Positions 9,262 to 17,667 of a stretch of 64,000 nt of DNA are shown piece after piece; position 1 is the first letter of the stretch, and every line of letters begins with the position of its first letter. This stretch comes from Gordonia spumicola (GTDB lineage Bacteria > Actinomycetota > Actinomycetes > Mycobacteriales > Mycobacteriaceae): NCBI RefSeq assembly GCF_009932475.1, contig NZ_BJOV01000005.1, positions 1,178,001-1,242,000 on the forward strand, read 5' to 3'. The notes beneath the pieces are model-generated. The model was not told the origin of the DNA and did not search any database. It saw only the letters and a program-made list of their open reading frames with translations. The translations under genes were made by a program, and so were the position numbers.

Positions 9262-9289
9262 CCCTCACGACCCCGGGGGGTCGTGAGGG
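9262..9289. terminator. Bidirectional terminator hairpin
   Basis: A perfect 13-bp stem (CCCTCACGACCCC at 9262-9274 with its complement at 9277-9289) lies between the convergent TetR and DJ-1 genes. A second smaller GC hairpin precedes it. There is no T-run, as is common in high-GC actinomycetes. Its place between two converging stops suggests it ends both transcripts. Confidence 0.7.
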
Positions 9290-9292
9290 GCA

Positions 9293-9976
9293 CTACAGCG
9301 TCGCGACGACGAGCTTGGCTGTGGCTTTGGCCGATCCGGGGTTCTGGCCGGTGACGAGGCGACCGTCGGCGATGGCGTACGACTTGAACGGGATCATCCC
9401 CTTCTCGTACCGGGCGCCGCGCGCCTTCATCTCGGCTTCGGCGTTGTAGGGAACCAGCTTGTCGACCCGGGCGAGGACTTCTTCCTGCCAGGCGAAACCG
9501 GTCACGCGCTTCCCGTCGACGAGGAGGGATCCGTCCGAGAGCCTGATGTTGAGCAATCCGCAGTAGCCGTGGCACACGGACGACACGATGCCGCCGTTCT
9601 CGTAGATCTCGCGGCTGATCCGCTGGAGACCTTCACTGTCGGGGAAGTCGTACATGACGGCGTGACCGCCGGTGAAGTAGATGGCGTCGTAGTCGGAGGC
9701 GTCGATCTGGTCCGGGCCGGCCGTGTTCTCCAGCAGCGCCGTCTTGGCCGGGTCGGCACGCCAGGCCTTGGCCGTCTTGTCGTAGTTCGGGAACTTCAGC
9801 GATCGCGGCTCGAGAGGGGACAGGCCGCCCGCGGGACTGACGATGGTCTGCTCGAAGCCCGCCTCGTCGAACACGTCCCAGGCGTGTGCCAGTTCGGACA
9901 GCCACAGTCCGGTCTCGTGGCCGGGGTCGTCGTAGTGGGCGACGTTGGTGACGACGTTGAGGATGCGCTTGGTCAT
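9293..9976 (-). CDS. DJ-1/PfpI (Hsp31-type) protein
   Basis: 227-residue protein of the DJ-1/PfpI superfamily, nearest to Hsp31-like 'type 1 glutamine amidotransferase domain' proteins. The nucleophile elbow is VCHGYCGLL with the conserved Cys, and FTGGHAVMYDFP supplies the Glu/His neighbourhood loop seen in Hsp31/HchA relatives. Such proteins act as glyoxalases, deglycases or chaperones; which applies here cannot be told. It is 19 bp downstream of a TetR gene on the same strand, so the two may form one transcript. Confidence 0.8.
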   Translation of the reverse strand: MTKRILNVVTNVAHYDDPGHETGLWLSELAHAWDVFDEAGFEQTIVSPAGGLSPLEPRSLKFPNYDKTAKAWRADPAKTALLENTAGPDQIDASDYDAIYFTGGHAVMYDFPDSEGLQRISREIYENGGIVSSVCHGYCGLLNIRLSDGSLLVDGKRVTGFAWQEEVLARVDKLVPYNAEAEMKARGARYEKGMIPFKSYAIADGRLVTGQNPGSAKATAKLVVATL

Positions 9977-9995
9977 GATGATCCTGCCTTCGGGG

Positions 9996-10568
9996 TCAGT
10001 GGATGGACAGCACCGCGGAGAACGCCGTTCGAACCCGGTCGGCGATCTCCTCGTCGGACTCCGCGGGGAGTTTCCCGTCGAGGAAGAGATAGGCGAGACC
10101 GTGGGCGAGTGCCCAGCCGCCGGTCGCGAGGTCGTCGGCGTCGCCGTCCGGATAGACGGTCCCCATGCCGATGCGCAGCAGTTCCCGGATCTCCTCGGCG
10201 GCTTGCACGCGGTCGGCGTTGCCCTCGTCGCACGCGTTGTTGAACATGAGTCGGAACAGTTCGGGCCGACGCAGGCCGAACTCGACGTAGGCGACCGCGA
10301 AGTCGGCGAGGTCGGAGGGCTGCGTCGGCATCTCGCGACCGGCCAGGAGATCGTCCTTCAGGTCCCGGAGGCCCTGCGCGGCGAGTGCCGACTCGAGCGC
10401 GTCGCGGTCGGTGAAATGGCGATAGGGCGCCGTCGCCGAGACGCCAGCCTCTCGTGCGATCGCCCGCAGCGAGAACGGTTCGCCCGCTTCGAGCAGCCCC
10501 ATGGCGGCCTTCAGAAGTGACGACCGCAGGTCGCCGTGGTGATACGAGGCCTTCGCCGATGTTGACAC
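9996..10568 (-). CDS. TetR-family regulator (WHG C-terminal type)
   Basis: 190-residue TetR regulator starting with the characteristic SYHHGDLRSSLLKAAMGLLE segment, followed by the HTH FSLRAIAREAGVSATAPYRHFTDRDAL. The C-terminal half, with PELFRLMFNN and GWALAHGLAYL, matches the WHG/TetR_C_13 domain. The start is a GTG at 10568 with GGAAAG 6 bases upstream; the next upstream frame has a stop. It is divergent from the Old Yellow Enzyme gene and is its probable repressor. Confidence 0.82.
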   Translation of the reverse strand: MSTSAKASYHHGDLRSSLLKAAMGLLEAGEPFSLRAIAREAGVSATAPYRHFTDRDALESALAAQGLRDLKDDLLAGREMPTQPSDLADFAVAYVEFGLRRPELFRLMFNNACDEGNADRVQAAEEIRELLRIGMGTVYPDGDADDLATGGWALAHGLAYLFLDGKLPAESDEEIADRVRTAFSAVLSIH

Positions 10569-10610
10569 CGCTAACTTTCCTCTCTAGCGTGATGTGTACA
10601 CCGTCAACAT
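10559..10610. promoter_or_regulatory. Divergent TetR/OYE promoter repeats
   Basis: The 60-bp gap holds GTGTACAC (10594-10601), a perfect 8-bp palindrome, and a wider pair of arms, ATGTTGAC (10559-10566) and GTCAACAT (10603-10610). The left arm overlaps the TetR start codon. Either could be the operator. The wide arms may be chance. Confidence 0.35.
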
Positions 10611-10628
10611 ACAGCAGAAGGGCCGTCC

Positions 10629-11870
10629 ATGCCAGCGCTCACCGATTCTCCCGTCTTCACCTCGTTCACCCTTCCCAACGGCGTCCCACTGCCGAACCGG
10701 CTGGCGAAGGCCGCGATGGAGGAGAACATGGCCGTGTACGGGCAGCTGCCCGACGATGCGCTGTTCACCCTGTACCGACGCTGGAGCGCCGGCGGCGCCG
10801 GACTGCTGATCACCGGAAACGTGATGGTTCACGCACAGGCGCTGACCGGTCCCGCAGGTGTGGTGCTCGACGCCGACACACCCCTTGAACCCTTCCGCGC
10901 GTGGGCGACGGCGGCGAAGTCGGGCGGTTCGCACGTCTGGATGCAGATCAACCATCCGGGCCGCCAAGTGCAGGCGAACATGCCCGGCGTCGCGTGGGCG
11001 CCGTCGGCCGTACGCGTCGACATCGGCGCGATGAGCAAGAGGTTCGCCGAGCCCGTCGAGATGACGGCCGAGCAGATCGCCGAGACCGTCGAACGGTTCG
11101 CGGTGACCGCCGCACGTGCGGAGGAGGCCGGGTTCGACGGCGTCGAGGTGCACGCCGCGCACGGGTACCTGCTGTCGCAGTTCTTGTCGCCGCTCTCGAA
11201 CCGACGCTCCGACCAGTGGGGCGGCACCCTCGAAAACCGGGCGCGGCTGCTGCTCGACATCGTTCGCGCCGTCCGCGAGCGGGTCGCCCCGACATTCGCC
11301 GTCGCCGTCAAGCTGAACTCGGCCGACTTTCAGCGGGGCGGGTTCGACGCCGACGACGCCGCGGCCGTCATCGCGATGCTCGCGCCGCTCGGCGTCGACG
11401 TCGTCGAGTTGTCCGGCGGCAGCTACGAGGCGCCCGCGATGACCGGGCAGGCGGGGGACGAGCGCAGTCGCGCGCGGGAGGCCTACTTTCTGACGCTCGC
11501 CGAAGAACTCGCCGCGACGAGCCCGCTCCCGCTCATGCTGACCGGCGGCATCGTTCGGCGGCCGGTCGCCGAAGAGGTGCTCGCCAGTGGCGTCGACCTC
11601 GTCGGCATGGGCAGCGCGCTGGCATTCGATCCGGAGCTGCCCAACCGGTGGCGGCACAGCGCCCAGGCCGCTGTCGAGATCGCGCCCGTCGTCATGAAAG
11701 ACAAGGCGGTGGCGTCCGCCGCGAGCATGGCGCGCGTCCGACGTCAGTTGCGCAGGCTCGGATCGGGCCGTGGACCGCGGCTCGGCACCAACCCGAAGGT
11801 CGCGCTCGTCCAGGAGACCGTCGCGCAGACCTTCGCGCTCCGCCGCTACCGGAAGTGGCTCACCACGTAG
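10629..11870 (+). CDS. NADH:flavin oxidoreductase, Old Yellow Enzyme family
   Basis: 413-residue FMN-dependent TIM-barrel ene-reductase. The N-terminus LPNRLAKAAMEENMA aligns with the usual NR-multi-motif; MQINHPGRQ and VEVHAAHGYLLSQFLSPLSNRRSDQWGGTLENR-type motifs (His pair plus the OYE signature) are all present, and the FMN phosphate site is the LTGGI...GMGSALAFDP segment. It reduces activated alkenes with NAD(P)H. It is divergent from a TetR gene and followed closely by a membrane protein gene. Confidence 0.9.
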   Translation: MPALTDSPVFTSFTLPNGVPLPNRLAKAAMEENMAVYGQLPDDALFTLYRRWSAGGAGLLITGNVMVHAQALTGPAGVVLDADTPLEPFRAWATAAKSGGSHVWMQINHPGRQVQANMPGVAWAPSAVRVDIGAMSKRFAEPVEMTAEQIAETVERFAVTAARAEEAGFDGVEVHAAHGYLLSQFLSPLSNRRSDQWGGTLENRARLLLDIVRAVRERVAPTFAVAVKLNSADFQRGGFDADDAAAVIAMLAPLGVDVVELSGGSYEAPAMTGQAGDERSRAREAYFLTLAEELAATSPLPLMLTGGIVRRPVAEEVLASGVDLVGMGSALAFDPELPNRWRHSAQAAVEIAPVVMKDKAVASAASMARVRRQLRRLGSGRGPRLGTNPKVALVQETVAQTFALRRYRKWLTT

Positions 11871-11879
11871 GCTTCCCCC

Positions 11880-12401
11880 ATGCGCAAGGCGACCATCCCC
11901 GAAGGAACCGAACCGCACCAGGTGGTCGGATACTTGAAGGAGAGGGTCTACGTCGCCTTCACGGGACTGGCGATCGTTCTCGCGATGTCGTTCGGCGAGT
12001 CGGATCACCGATCCTCGCAGTACGCGTTCACCGCATTGTTGTTGGGCGTCGTCGGTGTCACGTCGGCGGCGTCCGCGTCGGACGTCATCGCTCACCTGGC
12101 GGTCCACAAGGAGTTCCCCGATCGTCACGAACTCTTCGTGATCACGAAGACCACTCTCGGAGCCCTCTCATCGGCCGTGGTGCCTGCCGCACTGATCGGC
12201 CTCTCGTGGCTCGGCGTGTTCTCGATCGACACCGCGCTGTTGCTCGCGGGCCTCACGTTCGTCGTCGCCCTCGGGGTAGTCGTGTGGCTCGCGGTTCGAA
12301 ACGCCGACATCACAGGCGAGCAGCAGTTGGCCGCGCTGGCGATCATCCTCGGAATCGGCCTGCTCGTCCTCGCCGCCCAGGTGCTCGCCAAAGCGGGCTG
12401 A
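11880..12401 (+). CDS. Small integral membrane protein
   Basis: 173 residues with a hydrophilic N-terminus and about four membrane segments: near residues 24-36 (VYVAFTGLAIVLAMSF), 50-68, 95-115 and 120-140, with a last one at the C-terminus (LAALAIILGIGLLVLAAQVLA). I do not recognise a family. The start lies 9 bases after the Old Yellow Enzyme stop, so it is probably in that transcript. No catalytic motif is visible. Confidence 0.7.
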   Translation: MRKATIPEGTEPHQVVGYLKERVYVAFTGLAIVLAMSFGESDHRSSQYAFTALLLGVVGVTSAASASDVIAHLAVHKEFPDRHELFVITKTTLGALSSAVVPAALIGLSWLGVFSIDTALLLAGLTFVVALGVVVWLAVRNADITGEQQLAALAIILGIGLLVLAAQVLAKAG

Positions 12402-12520
12402 CCGGCGACGATCAGCGACGCGCCCGCTCCGACAGTCACGTCGCCGTATGCTGCCTGACGATGCTCACCAGGCCGTCGAGTATCGGACGGTGGCCGAGGC
12501 GATCCCGGACCCGGCCGGCG

Positions 12521-13195
12521 TCACAGCCGGGCGGACTCGTCGAGGTCGGGGTGGAACGCCCGCTGCAATGCGCGGGCCTGGCTGCGCCAGAACTCGCGCG
12601 TGACCGGCCTGGTGCGGAAGAAGATGTCGAATCCGTGGAACGCTCCGGGTACGACGACCGTCTCACACGGCACACCGGCGTCGGTCAGCCTGCGTGCGTA
12701 GTCGAGGTCTTCGTCGTGGAAGAGGTCGAGGTCGCCGACGCCGATCCACGCGGGAGGCAGTCCGGTGAGGTCGGCGCGTCGAGCGGGCGCCGCGTATGAC
12801 GAGACTGCGTCGGTACCGAAAGCCGAGCCGAGGTACGACCGCCACGCGTACTCGTTGCTCGCGGGCATCCAGACGCGCATCCCGCGCGTCTCGACGGCCG
12901 ACCGGAGGGCGGTCCGGTCGTCGAGCATCGGATACACGAGCAGCTGGAACACCGTGGTGAACTCACCGCGGTCGTGGACCATCAGGGTGACGCCCGCGGC
13001 GAGTCCTCCACCCGCGCTCGCGCCGCCGACAGCCACCCGCGACGTGTCGAAGCCCCTCGCGGTCGCTTCGCGGAAGACCCAGGCCAGGCCCGCGTAACAG
13101 TCGTCGAGCGAACTCGGCGCCGGGTTCTCCGGGGACAGGCGGTAGTCGACCGAGACCACGGCGACGCCGAGCGTCCGCGCGAAGTCTATGCAGAT
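12521..13195 (-). pseudogene. Esterase/lipase (HSL type), 5'-truncated
   Basis: The C-terminal two thirds of a hormone-sensitive-lipase-type esterase: CIDFARTLGVAVVSVDYRLSPE, the nucleophile elbow VGGASAGGGLAAG, the acid residue in GVGDLDLFHDEDLDYA and the catalytic His in GAFHGFDIF are all present. The N-terminal part with the HGGG oxyanion motif is missing. Upstream of about 13195 the frame stays open but reads as antisense of another coding sequence, so the gene was cut by a rearrangement. A folded active enzyme is unlikely. Confidence 0.7.
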
Positions 13196-13621
13196 GTCAG
13201 CGGGCTCGTCCTGTTCGAGTCGCCGCTGACCCTCACGACGCTCGGCGATGCCGGACCGCGCGGCGTCGCGCCTCTCGAAGGCCTGCTGTGGTGGCCTGCC
13301 GCGTTCACCGGGGACGAACTCGAAGTCGAACGCCACCACGCCGATCTGATCGTCGTCCACGGACTGTCGTCGTACGTCACGAAACAAGCTCCATGGCCCG
13401 CGTCCATATGGGACGCGTCGACGTTGACAGACCTCGGGATGTTCCCGCTCCCGCTCGCCGGCGACATCGTGGCACCCGACCCGGCGCACGACGACCTCGC
13501 ACCGGCGATCGAGACGCTCCTCGGACTCGGCGCCGCGGTCCGGCGACGACGCGCGGCATTCGCGGTCATCGACGATTCCCAACCGCGACGAACCTCGCCG
13601 CGGATCGTCGACGTGCGCTGA
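13196..13621 (+). pseudogene. Coding remnant abutting the cut esterase
   Basis: From about 13196 to the TGA at 13619-13621 a plus-strand frame has strongly G/C-biased third positions and protein-like composition, but no start codon of its own; it joins the truncated esterase head-on. The segment PLEGLLWW and the ending PRRTSPRIVDVR resemble GyrI-like small-molecule-binding proteins, which end in a DPRRTAPEK-like stretch, but the middle does not fit well. Treat the family as a guess. It marks a deletion or inversion junction. Confidence 0.35.
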
Positions 13622-14054
13622 GCGTGTGAATCCGCCTGCTTCATTGCGAGTCGGCAATCAATGCGAGTGTTCGACGCCGCACTTTGCACCACGTCACGCA
13701 CAGATCCAGAGAGCGACGTCGTAGCCACCGAATCCGTGGCGAGGCGACGATTGCTGCACGTCCGGAAATGATCAACGATGAAATTCTTCTGGCCGCCTCG
13801 TGCTCCGGGCTACGTCCGGGGCGCGCGAGCATCACGGACCGACTGTGCAAAGTGCTGAAAAAAGCGCATCCGGCCAATTCGTCACTGTGGTGACGTACTG
13901 ACTGACGATTCTCTCGCACCTTCCTAACTGGTAACGAGACGTGTTGAAGTGGGACGAGTAGCTGGCCCCGTCCAGACCGCGGCCGAGGGAGCCCTGCCGA
14001 CCCTGGACTCTGGACGTACGTCGCCCGTGATTGTCGGCACCGTTCGCTAGATTT
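13622..14054. other. Intergenic stretch without a recognised gene
   Basis: No convincing coding frame: the short frames lack G/C third-position bias and homology-like motifs. The composition drops compared with the left flank. This is the entry into the accessory island. I see nothing else in it. Confidence 0.5.
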
Positions 14055-14087
14055 GGATGTGGTCCCGCACCGTGCAGGACCACATCC
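14055..14087 (+). promoter_or_regulatory. Perfect dyad just upstream of the SD
   Basis: Arms GGATGTGGTCC (14055-14065) and GGACCACATCC (14077-14087) are exact complements, and the loop itself holds GCAC/GTGC around the same centre. The dyad ends one base before the Shine-Dalgarno run AGGGAGGTG of the gene at 14101. It may be an operator, or an mRNA hairpin that controls ribosome access. Confidence 0.55.
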
Positions 14088-14100
14088 CAGGGAGGTGTCG

Positions 14101-14562
14101 ATGGAACCCGTAACCCTGATTGTCGCGGCGATCGCGCTCGGCGCGACGGACGGTGCGCGTGAGACCACGAAACTGGCAATCGGCGACGCCTACGCGGCCG
14201 TGAAGGGCTGGATCACGAACCGGTACAGCTCCGTGACCGCGGAGGTCGAGGGGCTAGAGCAGGAGCCAGAGGAAGAGCTCCGCCGCGCACTTCTCGCGAA
14301 GAAGCTCGAACAGGCGGGTGCTGGCGACGACGTCGAGCTGCTGGGGCTTGCTCAGTCGGTGTTGACAGCCGTTGAGGAGCAGGCTCCCGAGTTGCCGGCC
14401 ACCGTCGGCGTGGTGATCCGCCGCGCGTCGGTTGGGGGTGATATCGAGGTCGTAGATGTGGCTGTCGACGGCGGGAGTGGAGTTGTCGCCGAGGACGTGG
14501 CGGCTGGTGGCGATCTGCGGATCGGCAAAGTCGCAGCGGGGCGTGTCAGATGGTCTGTGTAA
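14101..14562 (+). CDS. Hypothetical protein, 3' end replaced by IS256
   Basis: Starts MEPVTLIVAAIALGATDGARETT, a hydrophobic helix followed by a charged helical part, then a repetitive Gly/Val/Asp-rich tail (VDVAVDGGSGVVAEDVAAGG). Such a layout occurs in small actinobacterial proteins of unknown function. The strong SD at 14089-14097 fixes the start. The IS256 copy inserted at 14539: joining the flanks restores a reading frame that continues ARAPQEPPHPTQAREQ and stops at 16057-16059, giving 161 residues. As it stands the protein has 153 residues, the last few encoded by the IS end, so function may survive. Confidence 0.6.
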   Translation: MEPVTLIVAAIALGATDGARETTKLAIGDAYAAVKGWITNRYSSVTAEVEGLEQEPEEELRRALLAKKLEQAGAGDDVELLGLAQSVLTAVEEQAPELPATVGVVIRRASVGGDIEVVDVAVDGGSGVVAEDVAAGGDLRIGKVAAGRVRWSV

Positions 14563-16003
14563 GCGGTGAGGTTCAACCCTGAAGGGAACCGCTGTAGTGA
14601 CTATCAATGATGATGTGAGCGTGGATGATTCGCGTGCAGATCGACGACAGAAGCAGACCGAGATGGCCAGTGAGTTGGTGGCATCGGGTGCGTTGGATGA
14701 GGTGTTCGCTCGTATCGATGCCGGCGAGCCGGTCGGCGGGCAGGACGGACTACTGAGCTCGCTCCTCAAAGCCACCCTCGAACGCGGCATGAACGCGGAG
14801 CTGACCGAGCATCTCGGGTACGAGGCCGGAGACCCCGAAGCAGCATCGTTTCCGAACTCGCGCAACGGATTCAGCGCGAAGACGGTCGCTTCCGAGGTCG
14901 GCGATGTGGATCTGGCCATCCCGCGCGATCGGGACGGGACGTTCACCCCGATGCTCGTGCGCAAGGGCCAACGCCGCCTCGATGGTCTGGACGCGATGAT
15001 CGTCTCGCTATACGCGGGCGGGATGACGGTCCGCGATATCGCCCACCACCTTGCGTCGACGATCGGCACCGAACTCTCGCACGAGACGATCTCGAAGGTG
15101 ACCGAGGAAGTCGCCGACGAGGTCGCGACCTGGCAACACCGTGATCTCGACGCTCTGTATCCGGTGATGTACCTCGACGCGATCGTGGTCAAGATCCGCG
15201 ATGGCGCACACGTGCGGAACAAGGCCGCCCACCTCGCCGTCGGCGTGGACATGGACGGGGTCAAACACGTTCTCGGGATTTGGATCCAACAGAGCGAAGG
15301 CGCGAAGTTCTGGGCGTCGGTGTGCGCGGAACTGCGTAACCGCGGCGTACAGGACGTGTTGATCGTGTGCTGCGACGGGCTGACCGGGTTCGCTGAAGCC
15401 GTCGAGGCCACGTGGCCGCACGCAACAGTCCAAACGTGCGTGGTGCATCTGATCCGGGCCTCGATGCGGTTCGTCTCCTACAGCGACCGTAAAGCCGTGG
15501 TGCGCTTGCTCAAGCCGATTTATCAAGCGCCGACCGAGCACGCTGCCGCGGACGCGTTAGACGCGTTCGCGGACTCGGATATGGGCCGAAAGTACGTGTC
15601 GGCGGTTAAAACGTTCCGCGATGCGTGGGAACGGTTCATTCCGTTTCTGGCGTTTCCACCGGAGTTGCGGCGGGTCATCTACACCACGAACAGTATTGAG
15701 TCACTGAACTATCAACTGCGCAAGGTCACGAAGAACCGGGGGCATTTCCCGAACGACGCGGCCGCGATGAAGCTGTTATGGCTGGCCATCGGCAACATCG
15801 AGGACAAACGAGCTCGCGAGCGCATCAAGGAACAAGGACTTCCCTCGCACAAACGCAAAGCCGCGGGGCGGCTCGTGGAAGGCGCGGTCACCACGAACTG
15901 GAAACGAGCGCTCGAGCAACTCTCACTGACCTACCCCGAACGTATCGACCATCACCTCTAAACCGAACACCTGACCGACTTACACAGAAATCTTGACAGG
16001 CTC
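14539..16003 (+). mobile_element. IS256-family element, copy 1 (1465 bp)
   Basis: Complete element with imperfect terminal inverted repeats (left GGGCGTGTCAGATGG, right end complement GAGCCTGTCAAGATT, both followed by a CTGTGTAAG match). It is flanked by an 8-bp target duplication TCGCAGCG at 14531-14538 and 16004-16011. It carries one transposase gene. A second copy lies at 41592-43056 with the same length and the same protein. Confidence 0.92.
14597..15961 (+). CDS. IS256-family transposase (copy 1)
   Basis: 454-residue DDE transposase of the IS256 (Mutator-like) family. N-terminal features LLKATLERGMNAELTEHLGYEAGDPE and FPNSRNGFSAKTV are typical. Catalytic acidic residues: Asp in YLDAIVVKIRDGAHV, Asp in CCDGLTGF, and Glu in YTTNSIESLNYQLRK. 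It starts with GTG after GAAGGGAACC. The protein is identical to that at 41650-43014. The element appears intact and probably active. Confidence 0.93.
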   Translation: MTINDDVSVDDSRADRRQKQTEMASELVASGALDEVFARIDAGEPVGGQDGLLSSLLKATLERGMNAELTEHLGYEAGDPEAASFPNSRNGFSAKTVASEVGDVDLAIPRDRDGTFTPMLVRKGQRRLDGLDAMIVSLYAGGMTVRDIAHHLASTIGTELSHETISKVTEEVADEVATWQHRDLDALYPVMYLDAIVVKIRDGAHVRNKAAHLAVGVDMDGVKHVLGIWIQQSEGAKFWASVCAELRNRGVQDVLIVCCDGLTGFAEAVEATWPHATVQTCVVHLIRASMRFVSYSDRKAVVRLLKPIYQAPTEHAAADALDAFADSDMGRKYVSAVKTFRDAWERFIPFLAFPPELRRVIYTTNSIESLNYQLRKVTKNRGHFPNDAAAMKLLWLAIGNIEDKRARERIKEQGLPSHKRKAAGRLVEGAVTTNWKRALEQLSLTYPERIDHHL

Positions 16004-16724
16004 TCGCAGCGCGTGCCCCGCAGGAGCCGCCCCACCCTACCCAGGCGCGGGAGCAGTAGACAGTCCGTCTGCTTCCGCGCACAACTTCACCTCGAACCAG
16101 CGCAACGTTATCGCTGGGCGGGATAACAACACGTACTATTCGGTCGGCGCGACGGAGACGGGCAACAGTGGTGGCCGCATCCGGGCAGTAACGGCGTCGG
16201 CCAAGCCGGTGCCTATCGGTCGAGGTTTGTGGACCGTCACTGTGAACAACGCGAGTTCGGGTCCGATCACGGACCTCGCAGTCGATGTGTACGCCGTTGA
16301 TGGGGACGGCAACCGGCTGGAGGGTGTATGTCATCCGGCGAAGGGCAAGATCTCGCTACAGGAACTCTTCCGTGAGGGTTTGGCGGGTGGGATGAGCGGA
16401 ACGCTTGATGCCATCGGCTCCCGCGCCAACTCGATATACCCGCCGGGGATGTTCGGTGTTCCGGCGAACCTCGGTTCCTACGGGGGGATGTTCTCGGATC
16501 ACCTCATGGGTGCGCCTGGCCTCTCCTCGCTTCTTCAGAACGCGCAGAAGCAGATGGTCGACAAATACCCTGACGTGATCGCGCGTGATCAGTCAGCTGA
16601 GGTGATGTACAGCGCCCCCGGAGCAGCCGACGTACGGGTCGATCTCCAGTTCGCCGACGACATGGGCGACTTGTGGCGTCGACGGCACGGTAAGCAACCT
16701 GAACCGGTTATGGAGAACGAGTAG
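16004..16724 (+). CDS. Hypothetical protein, start lost or unclear
   Basis: About 240 codons read in one frame. After a Pro/Ala-rich lead the sequence has NFTSNQRNVIAGRDNNTYYS, a motif style seen in small actinobacterial proteins linked to NTPase or conflict modules, then a beta-rich part (LWTVTVNNASSGPITDLAVDVYAVDGDG) and a helical end. No ATG or GTG exists in frame near the start in the native sequence; the only upstream start is a TTG inside the right end of the IS. The native start is therefore uncertain, and expression may depend on the IS. It lies directly after the interrupted gene at 14101. Confidence 0.5.
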
Positions 16725-16830
16725 GCCAAGTCTCCGAGTCCGACCCACGCCCGAAATGATAAGAACGCCATAACACCTAATCGCAAGGCGCCAGACCTCG
16801 GTCAGTCGCCTCTGAGAACAGAGCCACTCG

Positions 16831-17250
16831 ATGTCGACGACTATGCCCACACAGACGCCCCCGAAGATTGCGCCCTTCACCCCGGATTTCGTCAAGGGCG
16901 TGTGCGACGTGCTTGCGCAGACAGACCATCCGGGACTGACCGGTTCCGAGATCGACTCCCTGCTCCAGATGGTGGGAGTCAGGCAGCGTGAACCGGGCGG
17001 CAACAAGCGCGACAGCCTGTACGTCACTCTCTACAACGTCCAGGTTCGACAGCAAGCCGGCAACGTCGTTGGCGGATTTATCGCAAAGGCGATGAGTCCT
17101 GGCCGGTATGCCGCTCAGCCAGCTCGTTTCGACGAGCTGCGCGACCAGCTCAACGAGTTCCTCGTGTACTACAGCTACGCAGTTAACGAAGCGGGCAAGC
17201 TCGCATCCGGAGCGAGGGCATCCACAATCTCCGAGGGTGCCGCCCTGTTG
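16831..17250 (+). pseudogene. Ymh-like (TIGR02391-type) protein, 3'-truncated
   Basis: 140 codons starting MSTTMPTQTPPKIAPFTPDF. The order of motifs GLTGSEIDSLLQMVGV, RDSLYVTLYNVQVRQQAGN, RYAAQPARFDELRDQLNEFLVYYSYAVNEAGKL and ASTISEGAAL follows the N-terminal part of the Ymh family, whose C-terminal domain is HEPN-like. At about 17250 the frame runs into DNA that is coding on the other strand (a thioesterase), so the C-terminal domain is gone. Family assignment is from pattern memory and moderately sure. Confidence 0.55.
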
Positions 17251-17667
17251 GGCGAAGTGCTCGATCGACACGGCGATGAACACCGCGTGGGCGGTGAACA
17301 AGGCGGTGCCGTCATCGGCGGTGGCGGTCGCCTTAAGGTGCAGTTTGCGGCCGTCAATCTCCCGGACGTGGGCGCTGATGCGCAGGGGCCGGTGCAGCGG
17401 GACGGGGGCGAGGTAGTCGACGGTGAGGCTCCGGGTCACTGCCGGGGTGCGGGCGATCCAGAGGCCGAAGCCGAACAGGTCGTCGCAGGCGGCGGCCACT
17501 GCTCCGCCGTGCGCGAGGCCGGGCGCACCGATGTGGCGTTCGCCGAACGTCACATCGGTGTAGACCTCGTCGCCGGAGCGGAACACCACCAGTTGCAGGC
17601 CGGCGGGATTGTCTGGCCCGCACCCCATGCAGGTCGGCGAGTGCGGCGGCAGCGGTAGCTGGGTCAC
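17251..17667 (-). CDS. PaaI-like hotdog thioesterase, 3'-truncated
   Basis: Hotdog thioesterase with the signature CMGCGPDNPAGL near the N-terminus, GAPGLAHGGAVAAACDDLFGF (catalytic loop) and the strands SLTVDYLAPVPLHRPLRI. Family members end shortly after the EHF segment. Here the frame passes EHFA and then reads into the antisense of the Ymh-like gene, so the native stop is lost at the junction near 17250; only a few residues may be missing. The GTG start (17667) overlaps the stop of the MFS gene (GTGA), which shows translational coupling. A decayed relative is at 49330-49791. Confidence 0.7.

Noticed and set aside
10901..12799. 632-codon plus frame
   Set aside because: Out-of-frame shadow of the Old Yellow Enzyme and membrane protein genes; Arg-rich low-complexity product.
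14254..15411. 385-codon minus frame over IS256 copy 1 (and its 317-codon twin at 41511-42464)
   Set aside because: Antisense of the transposase; Ser/Arg-rich with no motif.
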